Shown: piece after piece, positions 56,746-64,000 of the stretch | Layout of the letters: each line of letters begins with the position of its first letter | Position numbering within the stretch: the stretch's first letter is position 1 | DNA from: Croceibacterium_A sp044506885 | GTDB lineage: Bacteria; Pseudomonadota; Alphaproteobacteria; Sphingomonadales; Sphingomonadaceae | Assembly (NCBI GenBank): GCA_044506885.1 | Contig: JBIQKC010000003.1 | Coordinates: 1-64,000, forward strand | Direction: 5' to 3' | Length of the DNA stretch: 64,000 nucleotides | Program-made: the position numbers and the translations under genes | The notes under the pieces: model-generated | Database searches by the model: none | The model's input: the letters and a program-made list of their open reading frames with translations, nothing else | What the model was told of the DNA's origin: nothing

Positions 56746-58914
56746 TTACTGCGCATCGCGCCCCCAGTCCTCGTTGGCGCGGGCGACGAGGTAGGCGTAG
56801 ATCGCATCCGCATCCTGCTGGTCGATGATGTCGGCGAAACTGGCCATGCCCTTGTCGACGAACGCGCCCTTGAGCACGATGTCGCTGAACTGGCCGCGCA
56901 CTTCCGCCGTCATGTGGCGCAGGTCCTTGACCCCGCCGATGGCGTTCTGGCCGTGGCACAGCGCGCAGGTTTCGGCATAGAGCTGCGCCCCGGCGGCGAT
57001 CTGCGCCTCGCTGGCGCGCAGCGGCGGCGGCGGCTCGACCGGCTCGCGCGCGGCGAGCGGCGGAAGCTGCGCGGTCCCGCCGAGACGGAACACCAGCAGC
57101 CGCGCGGACGCGCGCGGCAGCTCTATCCCGGCCGACTGTTCGATCTGCGCCGCGCCGCCGCCCCAGCCGGCGTTGATGGCGACATACTGCACGCCATCGA
57201 GCATGTAGGTGATGCCGCCCGCGACAGGGGCGCTCTGCGTCGGGTATTCCCACAGCACCTTGCCGCTGCGCGCGTCGAACGCGGCGAAGGTCTGCTTCGT
57301 GGTCCCTTCGAACACGAGGTCGCTGGCGGTGACGAACACCCCGCCGTTGCCATGGCGCGGCAGTTCGACCTGCCAGGCGAGCTTCTGGTTCACCGGATCC
57401 CACGCCGTCAGCCAGGCCTTTTCGACCTTGTTGCCTTCGGCCTGCAATTCCGCCCGCTTGCGCCCGACTTCGCCGGTATAGCCGCCCCAGCCGCTGTTGG
57501 AGCGCATCGGCTGCGGCTTCCAGTCCGGTTGCAGCGCGTAGACGAACGCCGACTGATAGGCCGGGAAATAGGCCAGCCCGGTGCGCGGGCTGTAGGCCAT
57601 CGGGAACCAGTTGTGCCCGCCGCCCGGCCCCGGCATGACCAGCGCCGGTTCATCGAAGCTGTAGCGGACCGACTGGTTGACGATCGGCCGCCCCTTTTCA
57701 TCGAAGCCGCTGGCCCAGTTCTGCATCACGAACGCTTCGGCGCTGATGAATTCGCCCGTCTCACGGTCGAGCACGTAGAAGAACCCGTTCTTCGGCGCCT
57801 GCATCAGCACCTTGCGCGTGCGCCCGTCGATTTCGAGATCGGCCGAAATCATCGACTGGGTGCAGGTCCAGTCCCACTCCTCGCCCGGATTCATCTGGTA
57901 GTGCCAGCGGTATTCGCCGGTATCGGCATCGAGCGCGACGATCGAGCAGACGAACAGGTTGTCGCCTTCGTTGTTGGAACGATACCAGCGGGCGTGCGGC
58001 ACCGAGTTGCCGGTGCCGACATAGACGAGGTTGAATTCCGGATCGTAGGCGATCGAATCCCACGGGTTGGCCCCGCCGCCCAGTTCCTTCCACAAACCGT
58101 CGGCCGACCAGGTCGCGCGCACCCAGTCCATCACCCCGTCCGACGCCTCGCCATCGGGCCCTTCGGCGGGATCGTTTGGCGTCAGGTAGAACTTCCACAG
58201 CTTCTCGCCCGTATCGGCGTCGAACGCGGCGGCGAAGCCGCGCACGCCCAGGTCGCCGCCCGACTGGCCGACCACCACCTTGCCGTCGAACACGCGCGGC
58301 GCGCCGGTGATGGTATAGGCGAAGCGGCTGTCGGGATCGAACGTGCGGGTGGTCCACACCGGCTGTCCTGTTTTCTGATCCAGCGCGATCAACCGCCCGT
58401 CGAGCGTGGCGATGATGACCTTGCCGTTCCACATCGCAAGGCCGCGCGACACCGGCTCGCAACAGGCGCGCCGGGCCATCTCGCGCGGGACTTGCGGATC
58501 GTATTCCCACAGCCGCTCTCCGGTGCGGGCGTCGTAGGCGATGGTCACGTTGAACGGCAGGATGTTGTAGAGCACGCCGTCGGCGTAGATCGGCGTCGCC
58601 TCCACTCCGCGGAACGTGCCGAGATCGTCGTACCACGCCAGCCCGAGCTGCGAGACGTTGGAGGCGTCGATCTGCGTCAGCGGGCTGAACCGCTGCGCGG
58701 TGTAGTCGCGCCCGTCGCTGGGCCATGCGCCGGCTGCGGGCTGCGCCAGTTCGTCCACCGGCGCGGCGTCCGGCCCGCCCACGCCCGAGCCCTGCGACGC
58801 CGTGCAGGCTGCCAGCGCCAGTGCAAGGCAGGCGACGGCCGGCCAGCGCCGAACCTGACACGGAAAGGGGGGTGAAAATTTCGGGCGTTCTGGATTTTTC
58901 ATATGTGTTTTCAT
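56746..58914 (-). CDS. PQQ-dependent quinohemoprotein alcohol dehydrogenase, lipoprotein
   Basis: A 722-residue enzyme. Signal with lipobox (CLALALAAC) instead of a simple Sec peptide; eight-bladed beta-propeller (about 45-600) with the vicinal Cys pair ARRACCEPVSRG and Trp-docking repeats (GERLWEYDP, GQPVWTTRTFD, GEYRWHYQ); C-terminal cytochrome c domain with CALCH and axial Met in DKGMASFAD. It oxidises primary alcohols or aldehydes in the periplasm, passing electrons to its own haem. Its substrate may be an aromatic or lignin-fragment alcohol from the neighbourhood, an inference. Upstream 305 nt contain only repeats and regulatory-looking sequence. Confidence 0.92.
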   Translation of the reverse strand: MKTHMKNPERPKFSPPFPCQVRRWPAVACLALALAACTASQGSGVGGPDAAPVDELAQPAAGAWPSDGRDYTAQRFSPLTQIDASNVSQLGLAWYDDLGTFRGVEATPIYADGVLYNILPFNVTIAYDARTGERLWEYDPQVPREMARRACCEPVSRGLAMWNGKVIIATLDGRLIALDQKTGQPVWTTRTFDPDSRFAYTITGAPRVFDGKVVVGQSGGDLGVRGFAAAFDADTGEKLWKFYLTPNDPAEGPDGEASDGVMDWVRATWSADGLWKELGGGANPWDSIAYDPEFNLVYVGTGNSVPHARWYRSNNEGDNLFVCSIVALDADTGEYRWHYQMNPGEEWDWTCTQSMISADLEIDGRTRKVLMQAPKNGFFYVLDRETGEFISAEAFVMQNWASGFDEKGRPIVNQSVRYSFDEPALVMPGPGGGHNWFPMAYSPRTGLAYFPAYQSAFVYALQPDWKPQPMRSNSGWGGYTGEVGRKRAELQAEGNKVEKAWLTAWDPVNQKLAWQVELPRHGNGGVFVTASDLVFEGTTKQTFAAFDARSGKVLWEYPTQSAPVAGGITYMLDGVQYVAINAGWGGGAAQIEQSAGIELPRASARLLVFRLGGTAQLPPLAAREPVEPPPPLRASEAQIAAGAQLYAETCALCHGQNAIGGVKDLRHMTAEVRGQFSDIVLKGAFVDKGMASFADIIDQQDADAIYAYLVARANEDWGRDAQ

Positions 58915-58997
58915 TCACTTGTCTCGGATAATGCGGCGCGCACTGTCACCTTTCGCGAAAAGCCGGCGGCGGGACGCATATCCGGAGTCTTCAATTT

Positions 58998-59040
58998 ACC
59001 ATATCGGCAATATGAGATATTTTATATTGGCCATATTGGA
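58998..59040. promoter_or_regulatory. AT-rich imperfect inverted repeat upstream of the PQQ dehydrogenase
   Basis: ACCATATCGGCAATAT and ATATTGGCCATATTGGA face each other around GAGATATTTT. The (C)CATAT/CAATAT half-sites differ strongly from the GC-rich flanks and lie about 85-125 nt before the PQQ dehydrogenase start on the minus strand, a usual operator distance. Confidence 0.4.
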
Positions 59041-59092
59041 ACGTGCGCGAGTAGGACAGACATTTCCGGCAGGCCCCGGTTTCGGTTTTTTT

Positions 59093-59166
59093 CGTCATTG
59101 CGAGGAACGTAGCAATCCGGAGCGTCGCGCGAGAAGCCCTGGATTGCTTCGTTCCTCGCAATGACG
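59093..59166. repeat. 26-bp-arm inverted repeat (dispersed ATTGCGAGGAACG element)
   Basis: The arm 59093-59118 (CGTCATTGCGAGGAACGTAG then CAATCC) is mirrored at 59141-59166 with one mismatch; 22 nt separate them. This CATTGCGAGG element with an inverted mate is a known kind of dispersed intergenic repeat in alphaproteobacterial genomes, recalled from general knowledge. It occupies the gap between the SnoaL block and the PQQ gene, where it may end the SnoaL transcript. Confidence 0.75.
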
Positions 59167-59219
59167 AGGGGCTCCTGAAACACCATCCATTCCCGCCATC
59201 GCACCCGGCCGGTCCGCGC

Positions 59220-59999
59220 TCAATCGCGCGGCGGTTCGGCGATGGGCTGCGATCCGTCCACCAGCCGGCCGACCTTGAGCGCTTCGGCCTGTTCGGGCGT
59301 GCCCGGCGGCCGGTGATAGGCGCCCGCTTCGGCCGGATCGGGCCGGAAGACATTGCCCGTGACCGGGTTCGGATAGTGGAATGGGGCGATGTAGTAGGCC
59401 GGGTAGGTCAGGTAGACGGTGGACGGCGGCAGGTCCGGCGGCGGATCGAACTTGTCCGGCCAGGTGTTGTTGAGCGCGTTCTTCCCCCACCCTTCCCAGT
59501 TGGTGTACATCGTGAACGGGCCCGACAGGCGGCTGATGCGCCACTTTCCGTCCGCCCCCTTCTCGTAAGCGTTTTCGTACAGCGGCAGGCCCCAGCCGCC
59601 GTTGCTCATCACATAGGCGCGGCTGCGGACCCAGCCGGTCCGGCCGTCGGCGGAAATGTCCGGGATCGGCTGGAACTGCATGTGGTTGGCGAGCACGCCG
59701 GGCTTGGCCCCGTCCGGTCCGAACGCGGTCTGCATGTATTCGAGCACGCGGTGCTTGCCGAGGAACAGGCCCTTGCCGCCGATCTCCAGCGTGGCATCTT
59801 CGGTGAACAGCTCCGAAAGCTGGGTCCATTGGCCCTTGTCCACGAAGTAGCCGTAGGTCCGCTGGAGGATCTCGATCTGGTTCATCGCCTCCAGCCGATC
59901 GATCCGCGCTTCGAGCGCATCGAGCTTTTCGTCGGCGGTCTGCGCCAGCGCTGGAGTAGCGACGGCGGCGAGGAGCGATGCCGCGAATGCCATCCTCAT
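59220..59999 (-). CDS. Exported SnoaL/NTF2-like protein (copy 1 of three)
   Basis: A 259-residue protein with signal peptide MRMAFAASLLAAVATPALAQ. A coiled-coil start (EKLDALEARIDRLEAMNQIEI) leads into the SnoaL fold (LQRTYGYFVDKGQWTQLSELF, FTEDATLEIGGKG, ISADGRTGWVRSRAYV) and a Pro-rich tail with YHYPNPVTGN-like PNPVTG. It belongs with the next two proteins (shared YGYFVDKG/YGYYFDKG/FGFYVDRG). Start among several ATGs chosen for spacing to GGAGGG. NTF2-like folds in sphingomonads include cofactor-free lyases for lignin dimers; the function here is unproven. Confidence 0.82.
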   Translation of the reverse strand: MRMAFAASLLAAVATPALAQTADEKLDALEARIDRLEAMNQIEILQRTYGYFVDKGQWTQLSELFTEDATLEIGGKGLFLGKHRVLEYMQTAFGPDGAKPGVLANHMQFQPIPDISADGRTGWVRSRAYVMSNGGWGLPLYENAYEKGADGKWRISRLSGPFTMYTNWEGWGKNALNNTWPDKFDPPPDLPPSTVYLTYPAYYIAPFHYPNPVTGNVFRPDPAEAGAYHRPPGTPEQAEALKVGRLVDGSQPIAEPPRD

Positions 60000-60001
60000 C
60001 A

Positions 60002-60724
60002 TCATTCCCTCCCCACCACGTCGTCGGCCGGTTGCGGCAAGTCCTTCAGCGACTGGCCCGTCACCGGATGGTCGAAGCTGAACGGCGGGATATAGTTGCT
60101 CGGATAGGGGCGATAGACTTCCGTGGGCGGCGCGTCGGGCGGGAACAGCGCGCTGACCCCCTCCATCGGCAGGGCCGAGCGCATGAAGCCCTGATCGTAG
60201 TCGGTCAGCGCGGTGGGGTAGAAGTGCAGGCTGGAGATCTTCCACACGCCGCCTTCCTTGACATATTCGTTCTCGTAGACGCCCACGCCCCAGACACCGT
60301 TCCTGCCCGGTTCGCCGAGCATGACCATGCCCTGCCAGCGACCGGTGGCGGTGCGCCCGTCATCGGCGACGACGACCACGTCCTGAAGCTGCATGTGGTT
60401 GTTGAGATATTTGGGCGCGAGGCCCTGCGGCCCGAACAGCAGCAGCGCGCGGCGGATACGCTCCTTGCCGATATAGACCCCGCGCTGGCCGTATTCGAAG
60501 CTGCCGTTGCGGCTGAACAGTTCCGCCACTTCGTTCCACAGGCCCTTGTCGAAGTAATAGCCATAGGTCGCCTGGAGGTTTTCGATGGCGTCCTTGTCCT
60601 CCAGCCGCTCGACCCGCTCACGATAGGCGGCGAGCCGTTCCTCGGCGGACTGGGCGAAGGCGGGAGCGGCGGGAGCGGCAACGGCGGCGGCGCACAGCGC
60701 CAGCAGGGGAGCGCGGATGCCCAT
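60002..60724 (-). CDS. Exported SnoaL/NTF2-like protein (copy 2 of three)
   Basis: A 240-residue protein with signal peptide (MGIRAPLLALCAAAVAAPAAP...FAQ). Coiled-coil lead (ERLAAYRERVERLEDKDAIE), SnoaL core (LQATYGYYFDKGLWNEVAELF, FEYGQRGVYIGKERIRRALL, DGRTATGRWQGMVML) and a C-terminal PPFSFDHPVTGQ tail like its neighbours' PNPVTG. Stop and start codons overlap with both flanking genes (59999-60005 and 60724), so the three are one operon. Substrate unknown. Confidence 0.82.
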   Translation of the reverse strand: MGIRAPLLALCAAAVAAPAAPAFAQSAEERLAAYRERVERLEDKDAIENLQATYGYYFDKGLWNEVAELFSRNGSFEYGQRGVYIGKERIRRALLLFGPQGLAPKYLNNHMQLQDVVVVADDGRTATGRWQGMVMLGEPGRNGVWGVGVYENEYVKEGGVWKISSLHFYPTALTDYDQGFMRSALPMEGVSALFPPDAPPTEVYRPYPSNYIPPFSFDHPVTGQSLKDLPQPADDVVGRE

Positions 60725-61440
60725 CAGCGCGCCTCCTTCACTGCCCGCCCCGTGACCGGGTTGGGCGCCTGGAACGGCGGCGCCTGCACCGCCGGGAACG
60801 GTTCGTATGTCGCGGTCGGCCCGCTATCGGGCGGATAATCGACCGCGGCCTGGCTGCGCGCGAGCCCTTCGCCCGGTTTCAGCCGCGCCCAGCCGCGTTC
60901 GTACGGGGCGACGAAGTTGACGTAGAGGTGCAGCGACCGGATGCGCCAGATCCCGTCCGGCCCTTTCTCGTACGTGTTCTCGTAGATGCCGTCGCGCCAT
61001 TCGGCGTGCTGCTTGTATTGCCCCAGCATGCCGAGATCGCGCCAGCGCGCGGTGGCCGTGCGCCCGTCGGCGGCGACGGCAATCGCCGGCTGGAGCGTGA
61101 CCCATTCGTTGAGCTGGCCGTAGATCAGCCCTTCCTGCCCGCCGTGCAGGCGTTTCAGGTATTCGCGGATGCGCTCTCGCCCCCGGTAGACGCCGTCCAC
61201 GCCGATCTCGATCGTGCCGTCATCGGCGAACAGGTCCGCCGCTTCGCCCCACAGCCCGCGATCGACGTAGAAGCCGAACGCGCGTTGCAGCTTCTTCACC
61301 GCGCGCGTTCCTTCGAGCACTTCGACCCGCTGCGTCAACGCCTCTATCCGGGCGTCGATGCCCTGCGCCCGCGCCGGCCCGGCGGCCGTGGCGGCGAGGG
61401 CGAGCGACGAGACTACGAGAATGGCGGCAGCTTTCATCAT
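60724..61440 (-). CDS. Exported SnoaL/NTF2-like protein (copy 3 of three)
   Basis: A 238-residue protein, first of the operon, with signal peptide MMKAAAILVVSSLALAATAA...ARAQ. Coiled-coil lead (ARIEALTQRVEVLEGTRAV), SnoaL core (LQRAFGFYVDRGLWGEAADL, FADDGTIEIGVDGVYRGRER, DGRTATARWRDLGML) and APPFQAPNPVTGRAVKEAR tail. Either of two adjacent ATGs can serve, behind GGGGGG. Divergent from the efflux operon across a 203-nt gap. Confidence 0.82.
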   Translation of the reverse strand: MMKAAAILVVSSLALAATAAGPARAQGIDARIEALTQRVEVLEGTRAVKKLQRAFGFYVDRGLWGEAADLFADDGTIEIGVDGVYRGRERIREYLKRLHGGQEGLIYGQLNEWVTLQPAIAVAADGRTATARWRDLGMLGQYKQHAEWRDGIYENTYEKGPDGIWRIRSLHLYVNFVAPYERGWARLKPGEGLARSQAAVDYPPDSGPTATYEPFPAVQAPPFQAPNPVTGRAVKEAR

Positions 61441-61584
61441 CCCCCCGGCTCCGGTCCGATTTTTCGCGCATGATAGGCCGGACGGCGATGGTGAAAAGCA
61501 TAAACTGTCATGCGGGACAACAAATCGGGCCCGACTTTCCTGTTGCATTTGCGCACCATACGGGCATTCGCGCCGATCACCCTC

Positions 61585-61613
61585 TTGTAACTGTGTTATT
61601 GGCACCATACAGT
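61585..61613 (+). promoter_or_regulatory. Predicted promoter of the efflux operon with repeated GCACCATAC sites
   Basis: TTGTAA (61585-61590), 17-nt spacer, TACAGT (61608-61613) predicts +1 near 61620. GCACCATAC occurs at 61553-61561 and again at 61602-61610, overlapping the -10, and GCATGA (61468)/TCATGC (61508) form an inverted pair nearer the SnoaL operon; these may be regulator sites in the shared gap. Confidence 0.4.
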
Positions 61614-61643
61614 AGGGACGAAAGAGGACGGGTGGGGGTCGCG

Positions 61644-63056
61644 ATGAAGGTGCGGGGACGGACAATGCTGGGGCTCGCCGTGCTGGCGCTGGCCGGCTGC
61701 GCGCACCCCGCGGACTTTACGGCGCCGAACGCCGGGATGGCCGTGCCCGAGGACTGGGCCGTGGCCGATCCGGCGCCGGCGTCGCTCGACCTGTCCGCCT
61801 ACTGGCGCATGCTCGACGACCCGCTGCTGACCGAATTCGTCGAAGCGGCGCTCGCCAACAATCTCGACATAGCGCAGAGCGCGGCCCGGCTCGAGCAGGC
61901 GCGGGCGCAACTGCGCGGGGCGCGGGCGGGCTATCTGCCGCAGCTTTCCGCGAGCGGCCGGGCGGCGCGCGATGTCGGCGATCTGGCGCAGGACGATGTG
62001 CAGCTTTCGCTGGGGGCCGATGCGAGCTGGGAAGCGGACCTGTTCGGCCGCATCGGCGCCGATGTCGCGGCTTCGGAAGCGGACCTCGCCGCCGCCGGAT
62101 ATTCGCTGGCCGACCTGCGGCGGCTGATCGCCGGGCAAGTGGCGCTGGCGACGATCTCCGCGCGTTCGACCGCGCTCCAGCTCGCGATCGCGCGCGACAC
62201 GCTCGCCTATCAGGACGAAAACCTGCAAATCGCCCGCTGGCGCGTGCAGGCCGGGCTGGTGTCGAGCCTCGATGTCGAGCAGGCGCGCGGGCAGCGGGCG
62301 CAGACGGCGGCGACGATCCCGCTGCTCGAAGGCAATCTCGCCGCCACCGCGAACGCGATCTCGACCATGATCGGCGAGCCGCCGGGACGCGTGCTGGCGG
62401 CGTTCGACGGCTCCGACTTCGTTCCCGCGCCGCCCGAGCTGGCCGGGTTCGAAGCGCCGGCCGAAGTGCTGCGCCGCCGGCCCGACGTGCGCGCCGCCGA
62501 AGCGAACCTGCTGTCCAGCACCGCGCGCATCGACGGCGCGCGGGCGCAACTGTTTCCGCTGATCCGCCTCGGCGGCACGGTCGGCACGGCCTCGCTCGGG
62601 GTCGATACGCTGTTCGACGTGATCACCGGCAGCCTGTTCGGCACCGTCAGCCAGTTGCTGTTCGACGGCGGGCGCACCGCGGCGCAGATCGACAGCGCCG
62701 AAGCGGCCGCCGAAGGCTCGCTCGCCGCGTGGCGGCTGTCGATCCTCGGCGCGCTGGAGGATGTCGAGACCGCCGCCGTCGACCTCGACAAGTCCGAAGA
62801 ACGGGTGCTGATCTTCGACGAAGCGCTGGAAGCGGCGAACAATTCCGCGCTCCTCGCGCGCAGCCAGTACCAGGCCGGCCTGACCGATTTCCGCAACCTG
62901 CTGACCTCCGAGAACCAGTTGCTGTCGGCCCGCAACTCCGAAGCGGCGGCGCGGGCGGATCGCGCCAGCGCCTTCGTCAGGCTGACCCAGGCGCTCGGCG
63001 GCGGCTGGTCGCCGGCGGACTATCCACTCCCCATCGACGACGGGATCGAACCATGA
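61644..63056 (+). CDS. TolC/NodT-family outer-membrane efflux lipoprotein
   Basis: A 470-residue channel. Lipobox at MLGLAVLALAGC; two OEP repeats (about 60-250 and 275-455) with the family pattern YWRMLDDPLLTEFVEAALANN, LRGARAGYLPQLSASG, and APAEVLRRRPDVRAAEANL, the NodT-type signature. Forms the trimeric exit duct of tripartite pumps. The gene overlaps the following adaptor by ATGA. Its cognate inner-membrane pump lies beyond the window. Confidence 0.93.
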   Translation: MKVRGRTMLGLAVLALAGCAHPADFTAPNAGMAVPEDWAVADPAPASLDLSAYWRMLDDPLLTEFVEAALANNLDIAQSAARLEQARAQLRGARAGYLPQLSASGRAARDVGDLAQDDVQLSLGADASWEADLFGRIGADVAASEADLAAAGYSLADLRRLIAGQVALATISARSTALQLAIARDTLAYQDENLQIARWRVQAGLVSSLDVEQARGQRAQTAATIPLLEGNLAATANAISTMIGEPPGRVLAAFDGSDFVPAPPELAGFEAPAEVLRRRPDVRAAEANLLSSTARIDGARAQLFPLIRLGGTVGTASLGVDTLFDVITGSLFGTVSQLLFDGGRTAAQIDSAEAAAEGSLAAWRLSILGALEDVETAAVDLDKSEERVLIFDEALEAANNSALLARSQYQAGLTDFRNLLTSENQLLSARNSEAAARADRASAFVRLTQALGGGWSPADYPLPIDDGIEP

Positions 63057-64000
63057 CCGAGACGACCGTGGCTCCGGAGGCCGGAGAACAAGCGCAATCC
63101 CTGGAGGAGTTTCTCGGCGTCTCGGAACGGCCGCGCTGGCAGCGCTGGGCCAAGTACTGGGTGCCGGCAGTCGTCGTCCTGCTGGTCGCGCTCTACTTCC
63201 TGCGCGGCGGCGAGAAAGGGCCGGACTACATCACCGAGGACGTGGTGGAACGCTCGCTCGACATCGAGATCACCGCCACCGGCAACCTGCGCCCGACCAA
63301 CCAGGTCGACGTCGGCTCCGAGGTATCCGGGCGGATCGACCGGGTGCTGGTCGACGTCAACGACCAGGTCGCGCGGGGGCAGGTGCTGGCGCAGATCAAC
63401 ACCGACGTGATCGAGGATCAGATCCGGCAGGCGCGGGCCAACGTCAATTCGGCGCAGGCCTCCGTGGCGCAGGCGCGGGCGACGCTGGACGTCGATACCG
63501 CCCAGCTCGCGCGGTTGCAGGAAGTCCACCGCCTGTCGGACGGCAAAGTCCCCTCGCGGACCGAGATGGAGGCGGCGGAGGCCGCCGTGGCGCGCAGCCG
63601 CGCGGCGCTCAATTCCGCGCAGGCCAGCGTGACTTCGGCGCAGGCGCAGCTTTCGACGGCGATGACCAACCGCGACCGCGCAGTCATCCGTTCGCCGGTG
63701 TCGGGCGTGGTGCTGGCGCGGCAGGTGGAGCCGGGCCAGACCGTGGCGGCGAGCTTCAACACGCCGACGCTGTTCGTGATCGCCGAAGACCTTGCGCTGA
63801 TGCAGCTGAGGGTGTCGGTCGACGAGGCCGACGTCGGTCAGGTCGAGGCGGGGCAGAAGGCCTCCTTCACCGTCGATGCCTATCCCGGACGGCGCTTCCC
63901 CGCGACCGTGGAACGGGTGGCGCTGGCTTCCGCCAACACCGCCACATCGAGCCAGACCCAGCAAACGGGCCAGAGCAACACAGTGGTCAACTACGAGGCG
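63053..64000 (+). CDS. MacA-like periplasmic adaptor of a tripartite efflux pump (5' part)
   Basis: 316 codons are visible and the frame is open at the window end. One transmembrane helix (WVPAVVVLLVALYFL) after an acidic N-terminus; barrel-sandwich/lipoyl halves (VGSEVSGRIDRVLVDVNDQV; AVIRSPVSGVVLARQVEPGQ), an alpha-helical hairpin with Ala/Gln heptads (about 118-200), and the start of a beta-barrel (RVSVDEADVGQVEAGQKASF). HlyD/MacA type; usually followed by a MacB ABC transporter. Cargo unknown. Confidence 0.93.
   Translation, partial: MTETTVAPEAGEQAQSLEEFLGVSERPRWQRWAKYWVPAVVVLLVALYFLRGGEKGPDYITEDVVERSLDIEITATGNLRPTNQVDVGSEVSGRIDRVLVDVNDQVARGQVLAQINTDVIEDQIRQARANVNSAQASVAQARATLDVDTAQLARLQEVHRLSDGKVPSRTEMEAAEAAVARSRAALNSAQASVTSAQAQLSTAMTNRDRAVIRSPVSGVVLARQVEPGQTVAASFNTPTLFVIAEDLALMQLRVSVDEADVGQVEAGQKASFTVDAYPGRRFPATVERVALASANTATSSQTQQTGQSNTVVNYEA

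Noticed and set aside
56914..58875. A 653-codon plus-strand frame opposite the PQQ dehydrogenase
   Set aside because: No signal, motif or ribosome-binding site; the opposite strand carries the CALCH haem site and vicinal Cys pair of a true enzyme.
59001..59100. AT-rich stretch as a replication origin
   Set aside because: No DnaA boxes, no dnaA/parAB/repABC genes nearby, and the stretch is short; it looks like a promoter/operator region.

Overview
The window is high-GC DNA, densely packed, with many ATGA/GTGA start-stop overlaps, alternative start codons, and genes typical of a sphingomonad-like alphaproteobacterium (Sphingomonadales, for example Novosphingobium/Erythrobacter/Sphingomonas relatives). 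Pointers are an HWE-type histidine kinase, an UrcA-family protein, a DUF1674/SDHAF4-like protein, the hflK-hflC-degP order, several SnoaL/NTF2-like proteins, and a hairpin repeat family common in these genomes. This placement is inference from gene content; there is no rRNA or oriC here.

Layout. 0-4 kb: a clipped gene end, a tandem pair of SnoaL-like proteins, an SDR, two small secreted unknowns and a glutathione transferase. 4-7 kb: a large secreted G8/beta-helix protein with its own promoter. 7-23 kb is largely core: msrB, PBP1A, the hflK-hflC-degP quality-control block, mrp, a lone Tat-exported molybdenum hydroxylase large subunit, hemH, a c-type cytochrome lipoprotein, a DUF1674 protein, rsmB, msrA, a secreted methyltransferase-like protein, aguB, folK and tRNA-Lys(TTT). 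23-32 kb: a GATase, then the most unusual locus, a two-gene unit made of a Slam-like TPR/beta-barrel outer-membrane protein and a 2079-residue exported protein (FecR-like region, seven 76-79-residue tandem repeats, four TbpB/Slam-substrate-like beta-barrel modules), closed by a strong terminator. 32-40 kb: a lipoprotein/sensor kinase/response regulator operon, two membrane proteins, a GH11 xylanase, guaA, urcA plus a tiny ORF, and a YetF-like membrane operon. 40-48 kb: gyrB with a promoter predicting a leaderless transcript, an AT-richer gene with a HEPN-like motif, and a leucine-catabolism block (ivd, mccB) interleaved with two secreted esterases. 48-64 kb: an HWE kinase, two DUF8021-like secreted proteins, acs, a MarR regulator with a clear operator/promoter facing a hydroxycinnamoyl-CoA hydratase-lyase, an extradiol-dioxygenase-like protein, a PQQ/heme alcohol dehydrogenase lipoprotein, three tandem secreted SnoaL-like proteins and the start of a TolC/MacA-type efflux operon.

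How it fits together. The right third looks like an aromatic (hydroxycinnamate/lignin-fragment) utilisation neighbourhood: chain shortening by the Ech/FerB-type enzyme under MarR control, acetate activation by Acs, periplasmic oxidation by the PQQ enzyme, and SnoaL-like small proteins of unknown reaction. The leucine block yields acetyl-CoA units. The Slam-like/giant-protein pair is the best candidate for an undescribed surface-display system. All functions are read from sequence motifs only; no database search was run.
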